Shown here: piece after piece, positions 17,500-25,978 of the stretch
How positions within the stretch are numbered: position 1 is the stretch's first letter
How the letters are laid out: each line of letters opens with the position of its first letter
Position numbers and translations under genes: made by a program
The notes under the pieces: generated by a model
The model's database searches: none
What the model was told of the DNA's origin: nothing
The model's input: only the letters and a program-made list of their open reading frames with translations
Assembly (NCBI RefSeq): GCF_014643175.1
Contig: NZ_BMJH01000001.1
Location: 124,001 to 188,000 of the forward strand
Direction of reading: 5' to 3'
Origin: Hoyosella rhizosphaerae
GTDB taxonomy: Bacteria > Actinomycetota > Actinomycetes > Mycobacteriales > Mycobacteriaceae
DNA: 64,000 bases

Positions 17500-18338
17500 C
17501 CACCAACCTTGATACCAGCACTAGCGCGACGCCGTTGGCCGTGGAACGTGTCTTGCATGCCCCGGGCCCGCGCCCAGCAAAACCGAGTTCGATGTCGACA
17601 TCACTGTCGTTCGGTTGGCGCGCACTGCTGAAAATCAAACATGTCCCGGAGCAACTGTTCGACGTCACGATGTTCCCGATCATGTTCATCCTGATGTTCA
17701 CGTACCTCTTCGGCGGTGCGCTTGCCGGGTCGCCTGGAGAGTACGTGCAGTTCCTTCTCCCCGGCATTCTTGTTCAGACGGTAGTGATGATCACGATGTA
17801 CACCGGCCTGACCATGAACAAGGACATCGAAAAGGGTGTTTTCGACAGGTTTCGGTCCCTGCCGATCTGGCGGCCGTCGCCCCTTGTCGGGGCGCTGCTA
17901 GGCGACATTGTTCGCTACACGCTGGCGTCAATTATCGTCATGATTGTCGGCATGCTCATCGGGTTCCGACCCAACGGTGGAATCGTGGGCGTCACCCTCT
18001 CCGTGACCGTTCTGCTCGCCTTCTCATTCAGCCTGTCGTGGGTGTGGACGATGCTGGCAATGCTCATGCGAACGGAACAAGCTGTACTTGGCGTATCCAT
18101 GTTCATCCTGTTCCCCCTGACATTCATCAGCAACATCTTCGTTGACCCCGAAACCATGCCGGGGTGGCTGCAGGCCTTCGTCAACGTCAACCCCATTACG
18201 CACCTGGTGACCGCGATCCGAGGGCTCATGGACGGCAGCATCATCGTCGGTGACCTCGCACTTGTAGGTGTGTGGTGCGTTGTCTTCGTTGCCATCTTCG
18301 GCCCGTTGACAATGTGGCTATACAACCGCAAGAGCTAA
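17496..18338 (+). CDS. ABC transporter permease (DrrB/ABC-2 family)
   Basis: 280 residues with six membrane helices. The ABC-2 motif region is [25 protein letters not shown], and the C-terminal [17 protein letters not shown] is typical of DrrB proteins. The start overlaps the stop of the ATPase gene by 4 bp. With that gene it forms a complete half-and-half exporter of the daunorubicin/phthiocerol type; the substrate cannot be read from sequence. Confidence 0.9.
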   Translation: MTTNLDTSTSATPLAVERVLHAPGPRPAKPSSMSTSLSFGWRALLKIKHVPEQLFDVTMFPIMFILMFTYLFGGALAGSPGEYVQFLLPGILVQTVVMITMYTGLTMNKDIEKGVFDRFRSLPIWRPSPLVGALLGDIVRYTLASIIVMIVGMLIGFRPNGGIVGVTLSVTVLLAFSFSLSWVWTMLAMLMRTEQAVLGVSMFILFPLTFISNIFVDPETMPGWLQAFVNVNPITHLVTAIRGLMDGSIIVGDLALVGVWCVVFVAIFGPLTMWLYNRKS

Positions 18339-18354
18339 CTACACCAACCAACAA

Positions 18355-18390
18355 TTGTGCCCCGAACCGCAATCGCAGTTCGGGGCACAA
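18355..18390. terminator. Bidirectional terminator between exporter and small peptide gene
   Basis: Perfect 13-bp stem TTGTGCCCCGAAC/GTTCGGGGCACAA with a 10-base loop, placed between two convergent genes. The arms start with TTG and end with CAA, giving modest U-runs in both directions. Confidence 0.85.
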
Positions 18391-18400
18391 TCCGTTCGAG

Positions 18401-18634
18401 TTATGGTCGCGCGAACACATCCCAGGGCATCACTGGTTGTGCAAAGTACTGGTCAACATTGACCCACTGGCCGAGGTCAGCATCCCACTCCTGGGTTAGC
18501 TCGTGGTCGCCACGGATAACACCGATGAGTTCAGCCTGGCCCGCGTAAAAGTCACCGAGGCCAGCGAAGAAATCACCCATCTCTGCGTAGTAGGCCGAAT
18601 CACCGATCAACGCAGTCAAGATTTGTTCCAACAT
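18401..18634 (-). CDS. 77-residue acidic amphipathic protein
   Basis: Start ATG at 18634 with AAGGA 7 bases upstream; an in-frame start at 18667 has no ribosome site. The sequence begins MLEQILTALIGDSAYYAEMG and continues with FFAGLGDFYAGQAELIGV, an amphipathic helix with Asp/Glu on one face and aromatic residues on the other. It is followed by an acidic tail ending MPWDVFARP. There is no signal peptide. Size, acidity and lack of signal recall corynebacterial PorA/PorH/PorB-type channel peptides, but no homology is recognised. Confidence 0.65.
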   Translation of the reverse strand: MLEQILTALIGDSAYYAEMGDFFAGLGDFYAGQAELIGVIRGDHELTQEWDADLGQWVNVDQYFAQPVMPWDVFARP

Positions 18635-18821
18635 GAGGGCATCCTTAATTGAGGTGGGGGACCGCACTTTACGATGTGCGTTGCCCTAATTTGTAGGCTG
18701 CCCAACATGTTTCGGTGCCCAGTTTATGTGCAGTGATGCACCCTAGTGACCATTCCGAACCCAACCTGACATCGGGTTACACGCACATTAACCCGCCGTT
18801 AGATTAGAGTTCGCCAAATGC

Positions 18822-20567
18822 TCAATCGCGCATGGAATATGCCCCTGAAAGCGCTGACACTGCCTCCCACGTGACACTGTCATCTGACTCGGCCGGACGG
18901 CGGATCGCAGCGATCATGCGTTTCTGCTGATCATCGGTTGCAAGGGGCTTTGAGTACAGTGACACGGCGTAGCCCGAGAAGTCACGGACGATCGTCGCGA
19001 AAATCTGATCCACAATCTCATCTTCGAGTCCAGTGATGCGTGCCTGTTCGAGAATGAGGTGTCCGTAAACGATTTGGGTAAACAACTGCCCAACCTCAAG
19101 CATGAAGCTCATGTCGCCGATTTGCTCAGCTGTGGGGGTGGCGTCGGTAAGTAGAGCCATGAACTCGGTGATCTGCTCGCGGAAGACGGCCACATTTTTG
19201 ATGTGCGACGCGTTCGCAAACTCTGCGTTCGAATCGTGGAATCGCACCTTTGACAAGCCCCGGGCAGGTCCTTGTTTGAACAAGAAGTCGTCGTTTGCCG
19301 CGTCACGCCGAGTCGGTACCTCGGGCAAATCTGCTGCCTGGAACAGGTATGCAGGCATGAACTTGTTGATCAGTGCCAGGTTGACGGCAACGGTGCCTTC
19401 GAGTTTCGGGAGTCCGCGAACATCGTTTGCGGCGATGGTGATGTAGTTGTCCTTTTCGAAGCTCTTTGCCGCCACAACTTCCGTGAGGAGTCCGATAATT
19501 TTTTCGGACTCGGTGGTGACCTTCATCTTGGTGACGGCGTTGTAGAGAAGGTAGCGGCGGTCGTCGGCGTTAGCCTCACGGAAGTAATCGATTGCGCGGT
19601 CAGAGAACAGCCGCCCGCCGGTCAGCCTCGCGTACGCCTCGACGAATGCTGCGCGAACGTGCGGCATGGTTGTGACTGCTGCGCCGTACAGGACACGGTT
19701 GGATGCGTGAGTGATGGCTTCGTAGAAGGCGTGGGTTGCCATGCCGATTCCACCGAAGCACAAGTTGAACTTGCCGACATTGACGGTGTTCATCGCGGCC
19801 GAGAAGGCATCGTTGCCGCGGTGCAGGATGTCCTCTTCGCGCACTGGGTAATCGTTGAGCTGGAACGCGGCCACATACATTTGCGATGGCACGATGTTTT
19901 TGATCAGCTCGAACGCGGGGTGGGTTGAGTCGGCACGGAAGAACACGTATTCAGGCTTGTCATCAGCGGAGTCGATGCGCCCGAAGACTGAGACCGTGCG
20001 GGCACAGTTGCCGTTTCCGATGTAGTACTTTCCACCGTTGGCGAGGTAGCCGTCGTCTGTGGGGGTAAGGCGCATGTCGGTGGAATACACGTCGGCGCCG
20101 TGATCTTTGTCGGATAGCCCGAATGCTGCAACTTCGCCTGCGGCCATGAATTCAGCAGTGATCTTGCGGGCGGCGGGATTTTCGCTCTGCCAGACTGGGC
20201 CAAGTCCGAGGGCGGTGACCTGCCACGGGTACCAGTAGTTGAGCCCGTAGAATCCGAGGATTTCAGAGAACGCGGCGACGCGGGCGGTGTCCCAACGGGC
20301 CCCATCTACAGCGCCTTCTTGGCCTGCTGGGGTGAGGAACTTCGCGAACAGCTGTTTTTCGGCGACGAAGTCGAGGAATTCTTGGTAGAAGACCTTGCCG
20401 TAGTAGTCCTCGGTGAGCTTGGTGAGTCCACGTTCTTCGAACCACGCGATGGTGGCCGCGAGTAGTTCACGAGTTTCGTCGTCGAAGTGTGTTGGGTTGT
20501 AGGTGTGCGGGTTGAGCAGTAGGTCGGAAGAGGACACAGTACCTGCCTTAGCTAGGTGGTATGGCAT
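18822..20567 (-). CDS. Acyl-CoA dehydrogenase family protein (long form)
   Basis: 581 residues, longer than the usual 380. The central domain has AAFGLSDKDHGADVYSTDMRL and GGKYYIGNGNCA, the FAD- and substrate-contact segments of acyl-CoA dehydrogenases. The C-terminal domain adds about 180 residues, as in the large actinobacterial FadE proteins. Substrate specificity is unknown. It is monocistronic, separated from the YceI gene upstream by a 15-bp-stem terminator. Confidence 0.85.
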   Translation of the reverse strand: MPYHLAKAGTVSSSDLLLNPHTYNPTHFDDETRELLAATIAWFEERGLTKLTEDYYGKVFYQEFLDFVAEKQLFAKFLTPAGQEGAVDGARWDTARVAAFSEILGFYGLNYWYPWQVTALGLGPVWQSENPAARKITAEFMAAGEVAAFGLSDKDHGADVYSTDMRLTPTDDGYLANGGKYYIGNGNCARTVSVFGRIDSADDKPEYVFFRADSTHPAFELIKNIVPSQMYVAAFQLNDYPVREEDILHRGNDAFSAAMNTVNVGKFNLCFGGIGMATHAFYEAITHASNRVLYGAAVTTMPHVRAAFVEAYARLTGGRLFSDRAIDYFREANADDRRYLLYNAVTKMKVTTESEKIIGLLTEVVAAKSFEKDNYITIAANDVRGLPKLEGTVAVNLALINKFMPAYLFQAADLPEVPTRRDAANDDFLFKQGPARGLSKVRFHDSNAEFANASHIKNVAVFREQITEFMALLTDATPTAEQIGDMSFMLEVGQLFTQIVYGHLILEQARITGLEDEIVDQIFATIVRDFSGYAVSLYSKPLATDDQQKRMIAAIRRPAESDDSVTWEAVSALSGAYSMRD

Positions 20568-20654
20568 AACGCCGCTGGTGGACCCATATTAGGTCGTTTA
20601 TCCAAATCGGCGCCGTATTTGTTGCTGAGGTGTGCCTACGCGACCGTAGCCCAA

Positions 20655-20700
20655 CGCAGCGGTGGCGGCCACCCTGGAAAGGGGAGCCGCCACCGCTGCG
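20655..20700 (-). terminator. Terminator of the first yceI gene
   Basis: Perfect 15-bp stem CGCAGCGGTGGCGGC/GCCGCCACCGCTGCG with a 16-base loop, 15 bp beyond the yceI stop codon. Confidence 0.85.
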
Positions 20701-20714
20701 ATGTGTTGGTTGAG

Positions 20715-21266
20715 TTACTGCTTGATTGCTTCGATGTCGAGGGTGATGGTGACCTTGTCGCCTACCACTGCGCCACCGTTTTCGAGTGGGGCGTCGAAGT
20801 TCACGCCGAATTCTTTGCGGTTGATCACGGTGCTGGCTTCAAAGCCTGCGACCTCGCCCTGGCCCATGCCGGGGTTGACGCCGTTGAACTCGAGCGCGAG
20901 GCTGACGTTCTTGGTGATTCCGCGGAGCGTGAAGTCTCCATCAAGGTAAAGGTCGTCGCCTTCGGCGCGGAGTCCGGTGGACTTGAACACAGCGGTTGGG
21001 TGGTTGGCTGAGTCGAAGAAGTCGTTGGCTTTGAGGTGCTCATCGCGTTGCTCGTTCTTGGTGGTTACCGAGTGAGTGGCGATGTTTGCTGTCACGGAGG
21101 GGGTGCCGTCTGCTGCGACTTCCAGTTGGCCGGAGAATTCGGTGAATTCGCCGCGAACTTTGCTCACCATCAGGTGGCGGACGCTGAAGGACACTGTGGA
21201 GTGAACTGGGTCGATGGTCCAGGTTCCTGCGCTAAGGCCGGGGAGGGTGGTGACGGCTGCAGTCAT
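20715..21266 (-). CDS. YceI family protein
   Basis: 183 residues from the ATG at 21266, which has AAGGAG 6 bases upstream; the longer frame to 21308 adds a non-conserved stretch. The YceI lipocalin-like barrel is complete: GTWTIDPVHSTVSFSVRHLMVSKVRG, DEHLKANDFFDS and FTLRGITKNVSLALEFNG. The family binds polyisoprenoid-like lipids and is induced by stress or high pH in other bacteria. No signal peptide is present, so this copy is cytoplasmic. A MarR-type palindrome and a CRP-like site lie upstream. Confidence 0.88.
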   Translation of the reverse strand: MTAAVTTLPGLSAGTWTIDPVHSTVSFSVRHLMVSKVRGEFTEFSGQLEVAADGTPSVTANIATHSVTTKNEQRDEHLKANDFFDSANHPTAVFKSTGLRAEGDDLYLDGDFTLRGITKNVSLALEFNGVNPGMGQGEVAGFEASTVINRKEFGVNFDAPLENGGAVVGDKVTITLDIEAIKQ

Positions 21267-21316
21267 GATGGCTCCTTGTGGGGGTTCGCAATGTATTTGC
21301 TTGAACAACTAAAACT

Positions 21317-21332
21317 AGTTAAACATTCAACT
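21317..21332. promoter_or_regulatory. MarR/RosR-like palindromic operator (yceI)
   Basis: AGTTAAACATTCAACT lies 51 bp upstream of the yceI start. It matches the palindrome in front of the pirin gene (24494-24509) except for one arm base and the 2-bp centre, including the flanking ACT. Confidence 0.6.
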
Positions 21333-21350
21333 ACTGAAATGTCGAGTTAC

Positions 21351-21366
21351 TGTGAGGCAGATCACA
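21351..21366. promoter_or_regulatory. CRP/GlxR-like site
   Basis: TGTGAGGCAGATCACA fits the TGTGA-N6-TCACA consensus perfectly, and outer bases extend the arms to ACTGTGA/TCACAGT. It is 85 bp upstream of the yceI start, a position suited to activation. Confidence 0.6.
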
Positions 21367-21376
21367 GTTATGTTGG

Positions 21377-21958
21377 TTATTCAGGCGAAATCGGCGTTAA
21401 CGCGCCAGACACTTCCACTGTTACATCGTCGGCCAGCCGCAAAGCGCCCAGAAACGCAGAAAACGGCACGATGCCCCAATGGGACTGCGTCATCACAGTT
21501 TTCATCTGCACGACACCAGTTTCCGATACCGATCCCGACATGGCCACCGGCCGCGACAATCCCAGCAAAGCAACCTCCCCGCGCACATCGAGGATGCCGT
21601 CGCGCACGTCGACAGACGTCGAAGTGAAATCAATTGAGGGGAAAGCCGCAGGTTTTAAGACCCCGCGCATATTCTTCTCAGTCGACTTCCGGTCCGCCTT
21701 CGACATGGGTTTCACTCCGCCGTGGGCTTCAGCGACGAACAGGCTCGCCACAGCGATAGTCGCGGATACCACTGTCCCTGTGGCTCCTATCGTCACTGTG
21801 TCTTCTATCGTCACTGTGGCCGACCACTCGGCAGCATCAATGACCAAATCGTGCCCAACTTTTGCGCCGATCCCGGCCCTCGTCGTGCGCACCGAAAGTC
21901 GGTCGCCCTGGTGGCCAGCGTGAACAGGGCCGAGCGCATATTTACCGGCTGGGAGCAT
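21377..21958 (-). CDS. YceI-like domain protein
   Basis: 193 residues; a second, divergent YceI barrel. It contains GIGAKVGHDLVIDAAEWSATVTIE, then KNMRGVLKPAAFPSIDFTS and WGIVPFSAFLGALRLADDVTVEV, features of the YceI-related proteins of actinobacteria. It begins directly with the barrel and has no signal peptide. It lies upstream of the first YceI gene on the same strand, separated by regulatory sites, so the two are probably transcribed separately. Confidence 0.75.
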   Translation of the reverse strand: MLPAGKYALGPVHAGHQGDRLSVRTTRAGIGAKVGHDLVIDAAEWSATVTIEDTVTIGATGTVVSATIAVASLFVAEAHGGVKPMSKADRKSTEKNMRGVLKPAAFPSIDFTSTSVDVRDGILDVRGEVALLGLSRPVAMSGSVSETGVVQMKTVMTQSHWGIVPFSAFLGALRLADDVTVEVSGALTPISPE

Positions 21959-21996
21959 AGTGCCACCGTAGTCCTAACGTGCCTGTCAGAGGAGGA

Positions 21997-22443
21997 TTAC
22001 TCCGGATAGCGCGATTCGACAATGCGTTTTAATGCCTGCAGATCTTTGGTGTTCGCCCGACGCATCGCCGCCGTCATCATGGGGGCAACAAGACGCGAAA
22101 ACCCTAACGGTTCCCCTGCGTTATTCAACGTCACGCGCGTCACTGTCGGTGATACCGCGGTCCACTCATACGTCGTTTGCATCGGGAACGGCCCCTCCGT
22201 CGTACGCATCACCAGGCGTACCAGCGGCTCAAACTCGACAATCTCGTATTCATACTCCAGAGTGCGGCGCAAAAACTCCGCAGTAAATGCGACTCGAGCG
22301 CCCACTTCCACAGTTGGGGCAGTGCGCCAGTGGACTTTCTTGATATTGGCGTACCACTCAGTGGCATTGCTTGGATCAGCACAATAGCCCGCCACCTCAG
22401 AAAGGGGGCGGGCTATCTCGATTGATGTGGTGACGTCCACCAT
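21997..22443 (-). CDS. SRPBCC family protein (polyketide cyclase-like)
   Basis: 148 residues, a complete START-like fold: VDVTTSIEIARPLSEVAGYCADPSNATEWYANI at the N-terminus and a C-terminal helix ending LKRIVESRYPE. It would bind a small hydrophobic ligand. It ends the pirin-pirin-GNAT-SRPBCC cluster on the minus strand, 4 bp after the GNAT stop, suggesting one transcript. Confidence 0.8.
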   Translation of the reverse strand: MVDVTTSIEIARPLSEVAGYCADPSNATEWYANIKKVHWRTAPTVEVGARVAFTAEFLRRTLEYEYEIVEFEPLVRLVMRTTEGPFPMQTTYEWTAVSPTVTRVTLNNAGEPLGFSRLVAPMMTAAMRRANTKDLQALKRIVESRYPE

Positions 22444-22447
22444 CGGC

Positions 22448-22753
22448 TTAGAGGTCGAACTCCGCGCGACGGTCCTCCGGGACTAGCGCCACATAGTCGG
22501 CATTTTTCGTCAGGAACTTGCGCACAGCTGGGCAGTACGGAAGCAATTGAAGTCCTTCTTCGCGGGTTGCGTCGAGCGCCTCGCGAATGACCTGCATGGC
22601 CAGTCCCTTGCCGCCAAACTTGTCGGCGATCTCGGTGTGAATAAATGCCCGCTGTTCTCCGCGCGGCTTGTACTCGGTAAAGCCTGCCATTTCGTCGTCA
22701 ACCCAGATTTCAAAGCGAGTCTGCTCAGTGTTGTGCTTGACCTCAGTTGCCAC
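22448..22753 (-). CDS. Small GNAT-fold N-acetyltransferase (YjdJ-like)
   Basis: 101 residues. The short GNAT form is complete: MAGFTEYKPRG, FIHTEIADKFGGKGLAMQVIREALDATREEG (acetyl-CoA-binding loop) and LLPYCPAVRKFLTKN. This subgroup lacks the first helices of larger GNATs, and its acceptor is not known. It sits between a pirin and an SRPBCC gene. Confidence 0.82.
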   Translation of the reverse strand: MATEVKHNTEQTRFEIWVDDEMAGFTEYKPRGEQRAFIHTEIADKFGGKGLAMQVIREALDATREEGLQLLPYCPAVRKFLTKNADYVALVPEDRRAEFDL

Positions 22754-22763
22754 GGTCGTCCTT

Positions 22764-23483
22764 TCAGAAGTGGGCGTACATCTCCCAGATGAGTATTTCG
22801 GATTCTTCGATCATTGTCAGCGTTTGCCCGCCGCCGGAGGCTACTCGCACGGAATCGCCATGGTGGAGAGTCTCGCCGTCCATCTCTACCTCGCCGGAGG
22901 CAATGAATATATGGATGAACTTGCCAGTCGGTACGGTAATGGAGGAACCGGCCTTGGGTCGTGCGGCGTACAGCGCGGCGTACTTATTGTTTATTCCGAT
23001 TCCTCGGTCCGATTCATGTTTCGCAAGGCCGGACGCGACGACAAAAAGCTCGCCAGATTTTATCTTGTCGGTGAAGTCTGCCTGGTTGTAGCTGGGCTGC
23101 AATCCGTTGGTGTCAGGCGCAGCCCACATTTGCACTACGTGAATGGGCCCCTTGTCGCGCGATAGGCTTCGCTCCGCGTGACGGATTCCAGTGCCGGCCG
23201 TCATGCGTTGGGCCGACCCAGCCGGAATGGTGAGGGTGTTGCCTGTCGAATCTTCGTGTACCACTTCGCCGCTCATCACCCACGTGATGATTTCCATGTC
23301 TTGGTGATAGTGCATGTCGAAGCTTCCACCGGCAGACATGATGTCCTCGTTGTTGACTAGCAGTACGCCGTGTCCGCCTCTGTGGAGGTCGAAATTGCCC
23401 GCGAAGGGGAACGAGTGGTTGCTGACAAGCCACCCAAGGTTGACGGACGTGCGTTCGCCCGCACGTTTTATGTGAACCTCCAC
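22764..23483 (-). CDS. Pirin-like bicupin protein (YhaK type)
   Basis: 239 residues from a GTG. The N-terminal cupin has metal-binding candidates in FDMHYHQDMEIITWVMSGEVVHEDS and MTAGTGIRHAERS; the C-terminal cupin is HIFIASGEVEMDGETLHHGDSV. Pirins of this group respond to redox state or act as quercetinases. The gene follows the longer pirin with 2 bp between them, so they are co-transcribed, probably from the palindromic operator at 24494. Confidence 0.85.
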   Translation of the reverse strand: MEVHIKRAGERTSVNLGWLVSNHSFPFAGNFDLHRGGHGVLLVNNEDIMSAGGSFDMHYHQDMEIITWVMSGEVVHEDSTGNTLTIPAGSAQRMTAGTGIRHAERSLSRDKGPIHVVQMWAAPDTNGLQPSYNQADFTDKIKSGELFVVASGLAKHESDRGIGINNKYAALYAARPKAGSSITVPTGKFIHIFIASGEVEMDGETLHHGDSVRVASGGGQTLTMIEESEILIWEMYAHF

Positions 23484-23485
23484 CG

Positions 23486-24457
23486 TTAGCGCCCCCGGTA
23501 TGGGCGGATGCCGTCCGCAGGGATTTGCCCGAATGCGCCGGACTGGAAGTCCTGGAGCGCTTCGATGATTTCCTGCTTGGTGTTCATCACAAACGGCCCG
23601 TATTGGAAGACTGGTTCGCGGATTGGTTGGCCGCCGAGAAGAAGTACTTCAAGTGCGGGGCGATGGCCGTCTTGTGTGCTGTCCGCCGTCACAGTGATGC
23701 GGTCGCCTTTGCCGAGCACAGCGAGTTGGCCCTGTCGGATGGGGCGTGCTTCTGCGCCAACGGTTCCGCGACCAGACAGGACGTAGACCAAACCGTTGAA
23801 GTCGGGACTCCACGGGGTGGACAGTTGAGCCCCCGGCTGGATCGTTGCGTGCGCCAACGTGATGGGTGTGTACGTCGATCCCGGACCGCTGTGTTCGCCG
23901 ATGGATCCGGCGATGACGCGAACGAGGGCTCCGCCGTCTGCTGACGACAGCAGCTTCACTTTGTTGCCTTCAAGGTTTTGGTAGCGCGGTGGTAGGAACT
24001 TGTCTTTGCGTGGCAGGTTCACCCAGAGCTGGACCCCGTGGAAGGTGCCACCGGACTCGACTAGTTCGGCTGGTGGCGTCTCGATGTGGAGCACTCCCGA
24101 TCCTGCCGTCATCCACTGTGTGGCGCCGTCTTCGATCAGCCCTCCGCCGCCGTGTGAATCCTGATGCTGGAAACGGCCATCGATGATGTAGGTGACGGTT
24201 TCGAAGCCCCGGTGGGGGTGCCAGTCGGTGCCGCGTGGCTCACCTGGGGCGTATTCGACTTCACCCATTTGGTCCATGTGGATGAAGGGGTCGAGGTCCC
24301 CGGAGGAGACGCCAGCGAATGCGCGGGTGACGGGGAACCCTTCGCCTTCGAATCCGCGTGGTCCTGTGGTGATGGATTTGACGGTGCGTTCAGTTTCGGC
24401 GGCGCTGGGCGCGGGGATTCGGGGGAGGGTCAGGGTGTCGGCGGTGATGGCGGGCAT
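23486..24457 (-). CDS. Pirin family protein
   Basis: 323 residues. The N-terminal cupin carries the pirin metal ligands: DWHPHRGFETVTYIIDGRFQHQDS and GVLHIETPP, with the first two His in HPHRG. The C-terminal cupin is VYVLSGRGTVGAEARPIRQGQLAVLG. It is likely an Fe-containing oxidoreductase or quercetin dioxygenase-like protein. It is first of a four-gene cluster, with a perfect MarR-type palindrome 37 bp before its start. Confidence 0.87.
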   Translation of the reverse strand: MPAITADTLTLPRIPAPSAAETERTVKSITTGPRGFEGEGFPVTRAFAGVSSGDLDPFIHMDQMGEVEYAPGEPRGTDWHPHRGFETVTYIIDGRFQHQDSHGGGGLIEDGATQWMTAGSGVLHIETPPAELVESGGTFHGVQLWVNLPRKDKFLPPRYQNLEGNKVKLLSSADGGALVRVIAGSIGEHSGPGSTYTPITLAHATIQPGAQLSTPWSPDFNGLVYVLSGRGTVGAEARPIRQGQLAVLGKGDRITVTADSTQDGHRPALEVLLLGGQPIREPVFQYGPFVMNTKQEIIEALQDFQSGAFGQIPADGIRPYRGR

Positions 24458-24493
24458 TGTGGGCTCCTTTCGTGGCTCTCACTCAGCATAACT

Positions 24494-24509
24494 AGTTGAA
24501 TGTTCAACT
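24494..24509. promoter_or_regulatory. MarR/RosR-like palindromic operator (pirin)
   Basis: AGTTGAATGTTCAACT has perfect 7-bp arms with a 2-bp centre. The core GTTGA-N4-TCAAC equals that of the corynebacterial redox regulator RosR. It sits 37 bp upstream of the pirin start codon. A near-identical copy lies before yceI. Confidence 0.7.
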
Positions 24510-24644
24510 TATTCCACTGGGGTAACTCAGCCACATTTCTTCTTCATTCTCCCACCTGTCGCCGCTCAGGCAATGAAACGCGACCAAAACACAGGATCGG
24601 ACACAAGCCGGTACAAATCGTGAACCTAAGGCATCCTGAACAGC

Positions 24645-25922
24645 ATGGAATCGCCAATCCCTGACTACCTCCGAGAACTACTAGACCGCTGCACTGGCAA
24701 CGAGCAGGGTGCCGTTGCCGACTACATCCCCGAACTTGCCCGAGCCAACCCCGACCGGCTTGGCATAGCCATGACCACGGTAGAAGGCGCCACCTACACC
24801 GTCGGTGATGCAGATATCGACTTCAGCATCCAATCCATCTCCAAGCCCTTTACATACGGACTCGCGCTCAGCGATGCGGGATTCGACGCTGTCCTTTCGA
24901 AGATCGGCGTCGAACCATCCGGCGATGCCTTCAACGAGATTTCGCTCGAAGAAGTAACCGGCAAACCCTTCAACCCGATGATCAACGCGGGCGCGATCAC
25001 CGCCCACTCGCTGGTCAACGGAGCCGACAGTGAAGCGCGCGTCGAGCGCATCCGCGAACACTTCAGCGCCCTCGCTGGTCGAGAACTCTCCTTTGACGAG
25101 GCAGTCAACTCATCCGAGTTCGACACCGCCCACCGCAATCTCGCTATCGGCTACATGCTCAAAACAGTCGGGATCCTCGAAGGCGACCCAGTCGACGTTG
25201 TTCGCGGGTACATCCGCCAATGCTCACTCAACGTGACGGCCCGGGACCTCTCCATCATGGCGGCAACATTGGCCAACGGGGGCGTGCAACCCAACACCGG
25301 CGAGAGGCTGTTCTGGCCGTCAGCAGTACGTCAAGCGCTAAGCGTCATGCTGACGTGCGGAATGTACGACGCTGCCGGTGACTGGATGTCCGTCGTCGGC
25401 ATTCCCGCAAAGAGCGGGGTAGCCGGCGGGCTTATAGGCGTTCTGCCCGGCCAGATCGGCATCGCGGTGTTCTCGCCCAAACTCGACGACCACGGAAACA
25501 GCGTGCGCGGCGTCAAACTCTTTGAGCGCCTGTCCCGCGACATGGGTCTTCACCTCATGGAAACTCCCACCCTGGGGCGCGCAAGCCTGCGCTCGGACTA
25601 CGTCAAAGACGGTGTGCACGTCTTCGAGGTGCAAGGTGTTGTGAGGTTTGCGGGCGCTGAAGCTGTTGTGCGATCAATTGCGGAGGGCGATCAAGACGAA
25701 GATGCCTACATCCTCGACCTCAGCAGGGTCTACGAACTCGGCGATGTGGCACGTCGCATGCTGCTTGAGGTGGTGCGGCGTTTGACCCTGCTCGACAAGA
25801 AGAAGGTTGCCATCGTCGATCCAGATGAAGTGCTTCCTGATCCGGACGCGGGCGACGGAGTGACAGCAGATGTGTTTGCCACCGTCAGCGAAGCAATGAG
25901 CCACGTCAAGAGCGCAGCCTAG
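24645..25922 (+). CDS. Glutaminase A fused to a STAS domain
   Basis: 425 residues. The glutaminase domain (about 1-310) belongs to the serine-dependent beta-lactamase-like family and has the catalytic SxxK in FSIQSISKPFT (Ser64, Lys67), NPMINAGAI, and the later GVAGGLIGVLPGQIGIAVFSP. It deaminates glutamine to glutamate. Residues about 315-420 (GVHVFEVQGVVRFAGAEAV, YILDLSRVYELGDVARRML) form a STAS domain like anti-sigma-factor antagonists; the Ser normally phosphorylated is not evident. The fusion may localise or oligomerise the enzyme. Confidence 0.9.
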   Translation: MESPIPDYLRELLDRCTGNEQGAVADYIPELARANPDRLGIAMTTVEGATYTVGDADIDFSIQSISKPFTYGLALSDAGFDAVLSKIGVEPSGDAFNEISLEEVTGKPFNPMINAGAITAHSLVNGADSEARVERIREHFSALAGRELSFDEAVNSSEFDTAHRNLAIGYMLKTVGILEGDPVDVVRGYIRQCSLNVTARDLSIMAATLANGGVQPNTGERLFWPSAVRQALSVMLTCGMYDAAGDWMSVVGIPAKSGVAGGLIGVLPGQIGIAVFSPKLDDHGNSVRGVKLFERLSRDMGLHLMETPTLGRASLRSDYVKDGVHVFEVQGVVRFAGAEAVVRSIAEGDQDEDAYILDLSRVYELGDVARRMLLEVVRRLTLLDKKKVAIVDPDEVLPDPDAGDGVTADVFATVSEAMSHVKSAA

Positions 25923-25930
25923 AAATGCAG

Positions 25931-25963
25931 AGCGCCCAGCCTCGTCGGGAGAGGCTGGGCGCT
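25931..25963. terminator. Terminator between glutaminase and lytic transglycosylase genes
   Basis: Perfect 13-bp stem AGCGCCCAGCCTC/GAGGCTGGGCGCT with a 7-base loop, lying between convergent genes and likely to serve both. Confidence 0.85.
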
Positions 25964-25978
25964 GGGACAGGTGTGTGC

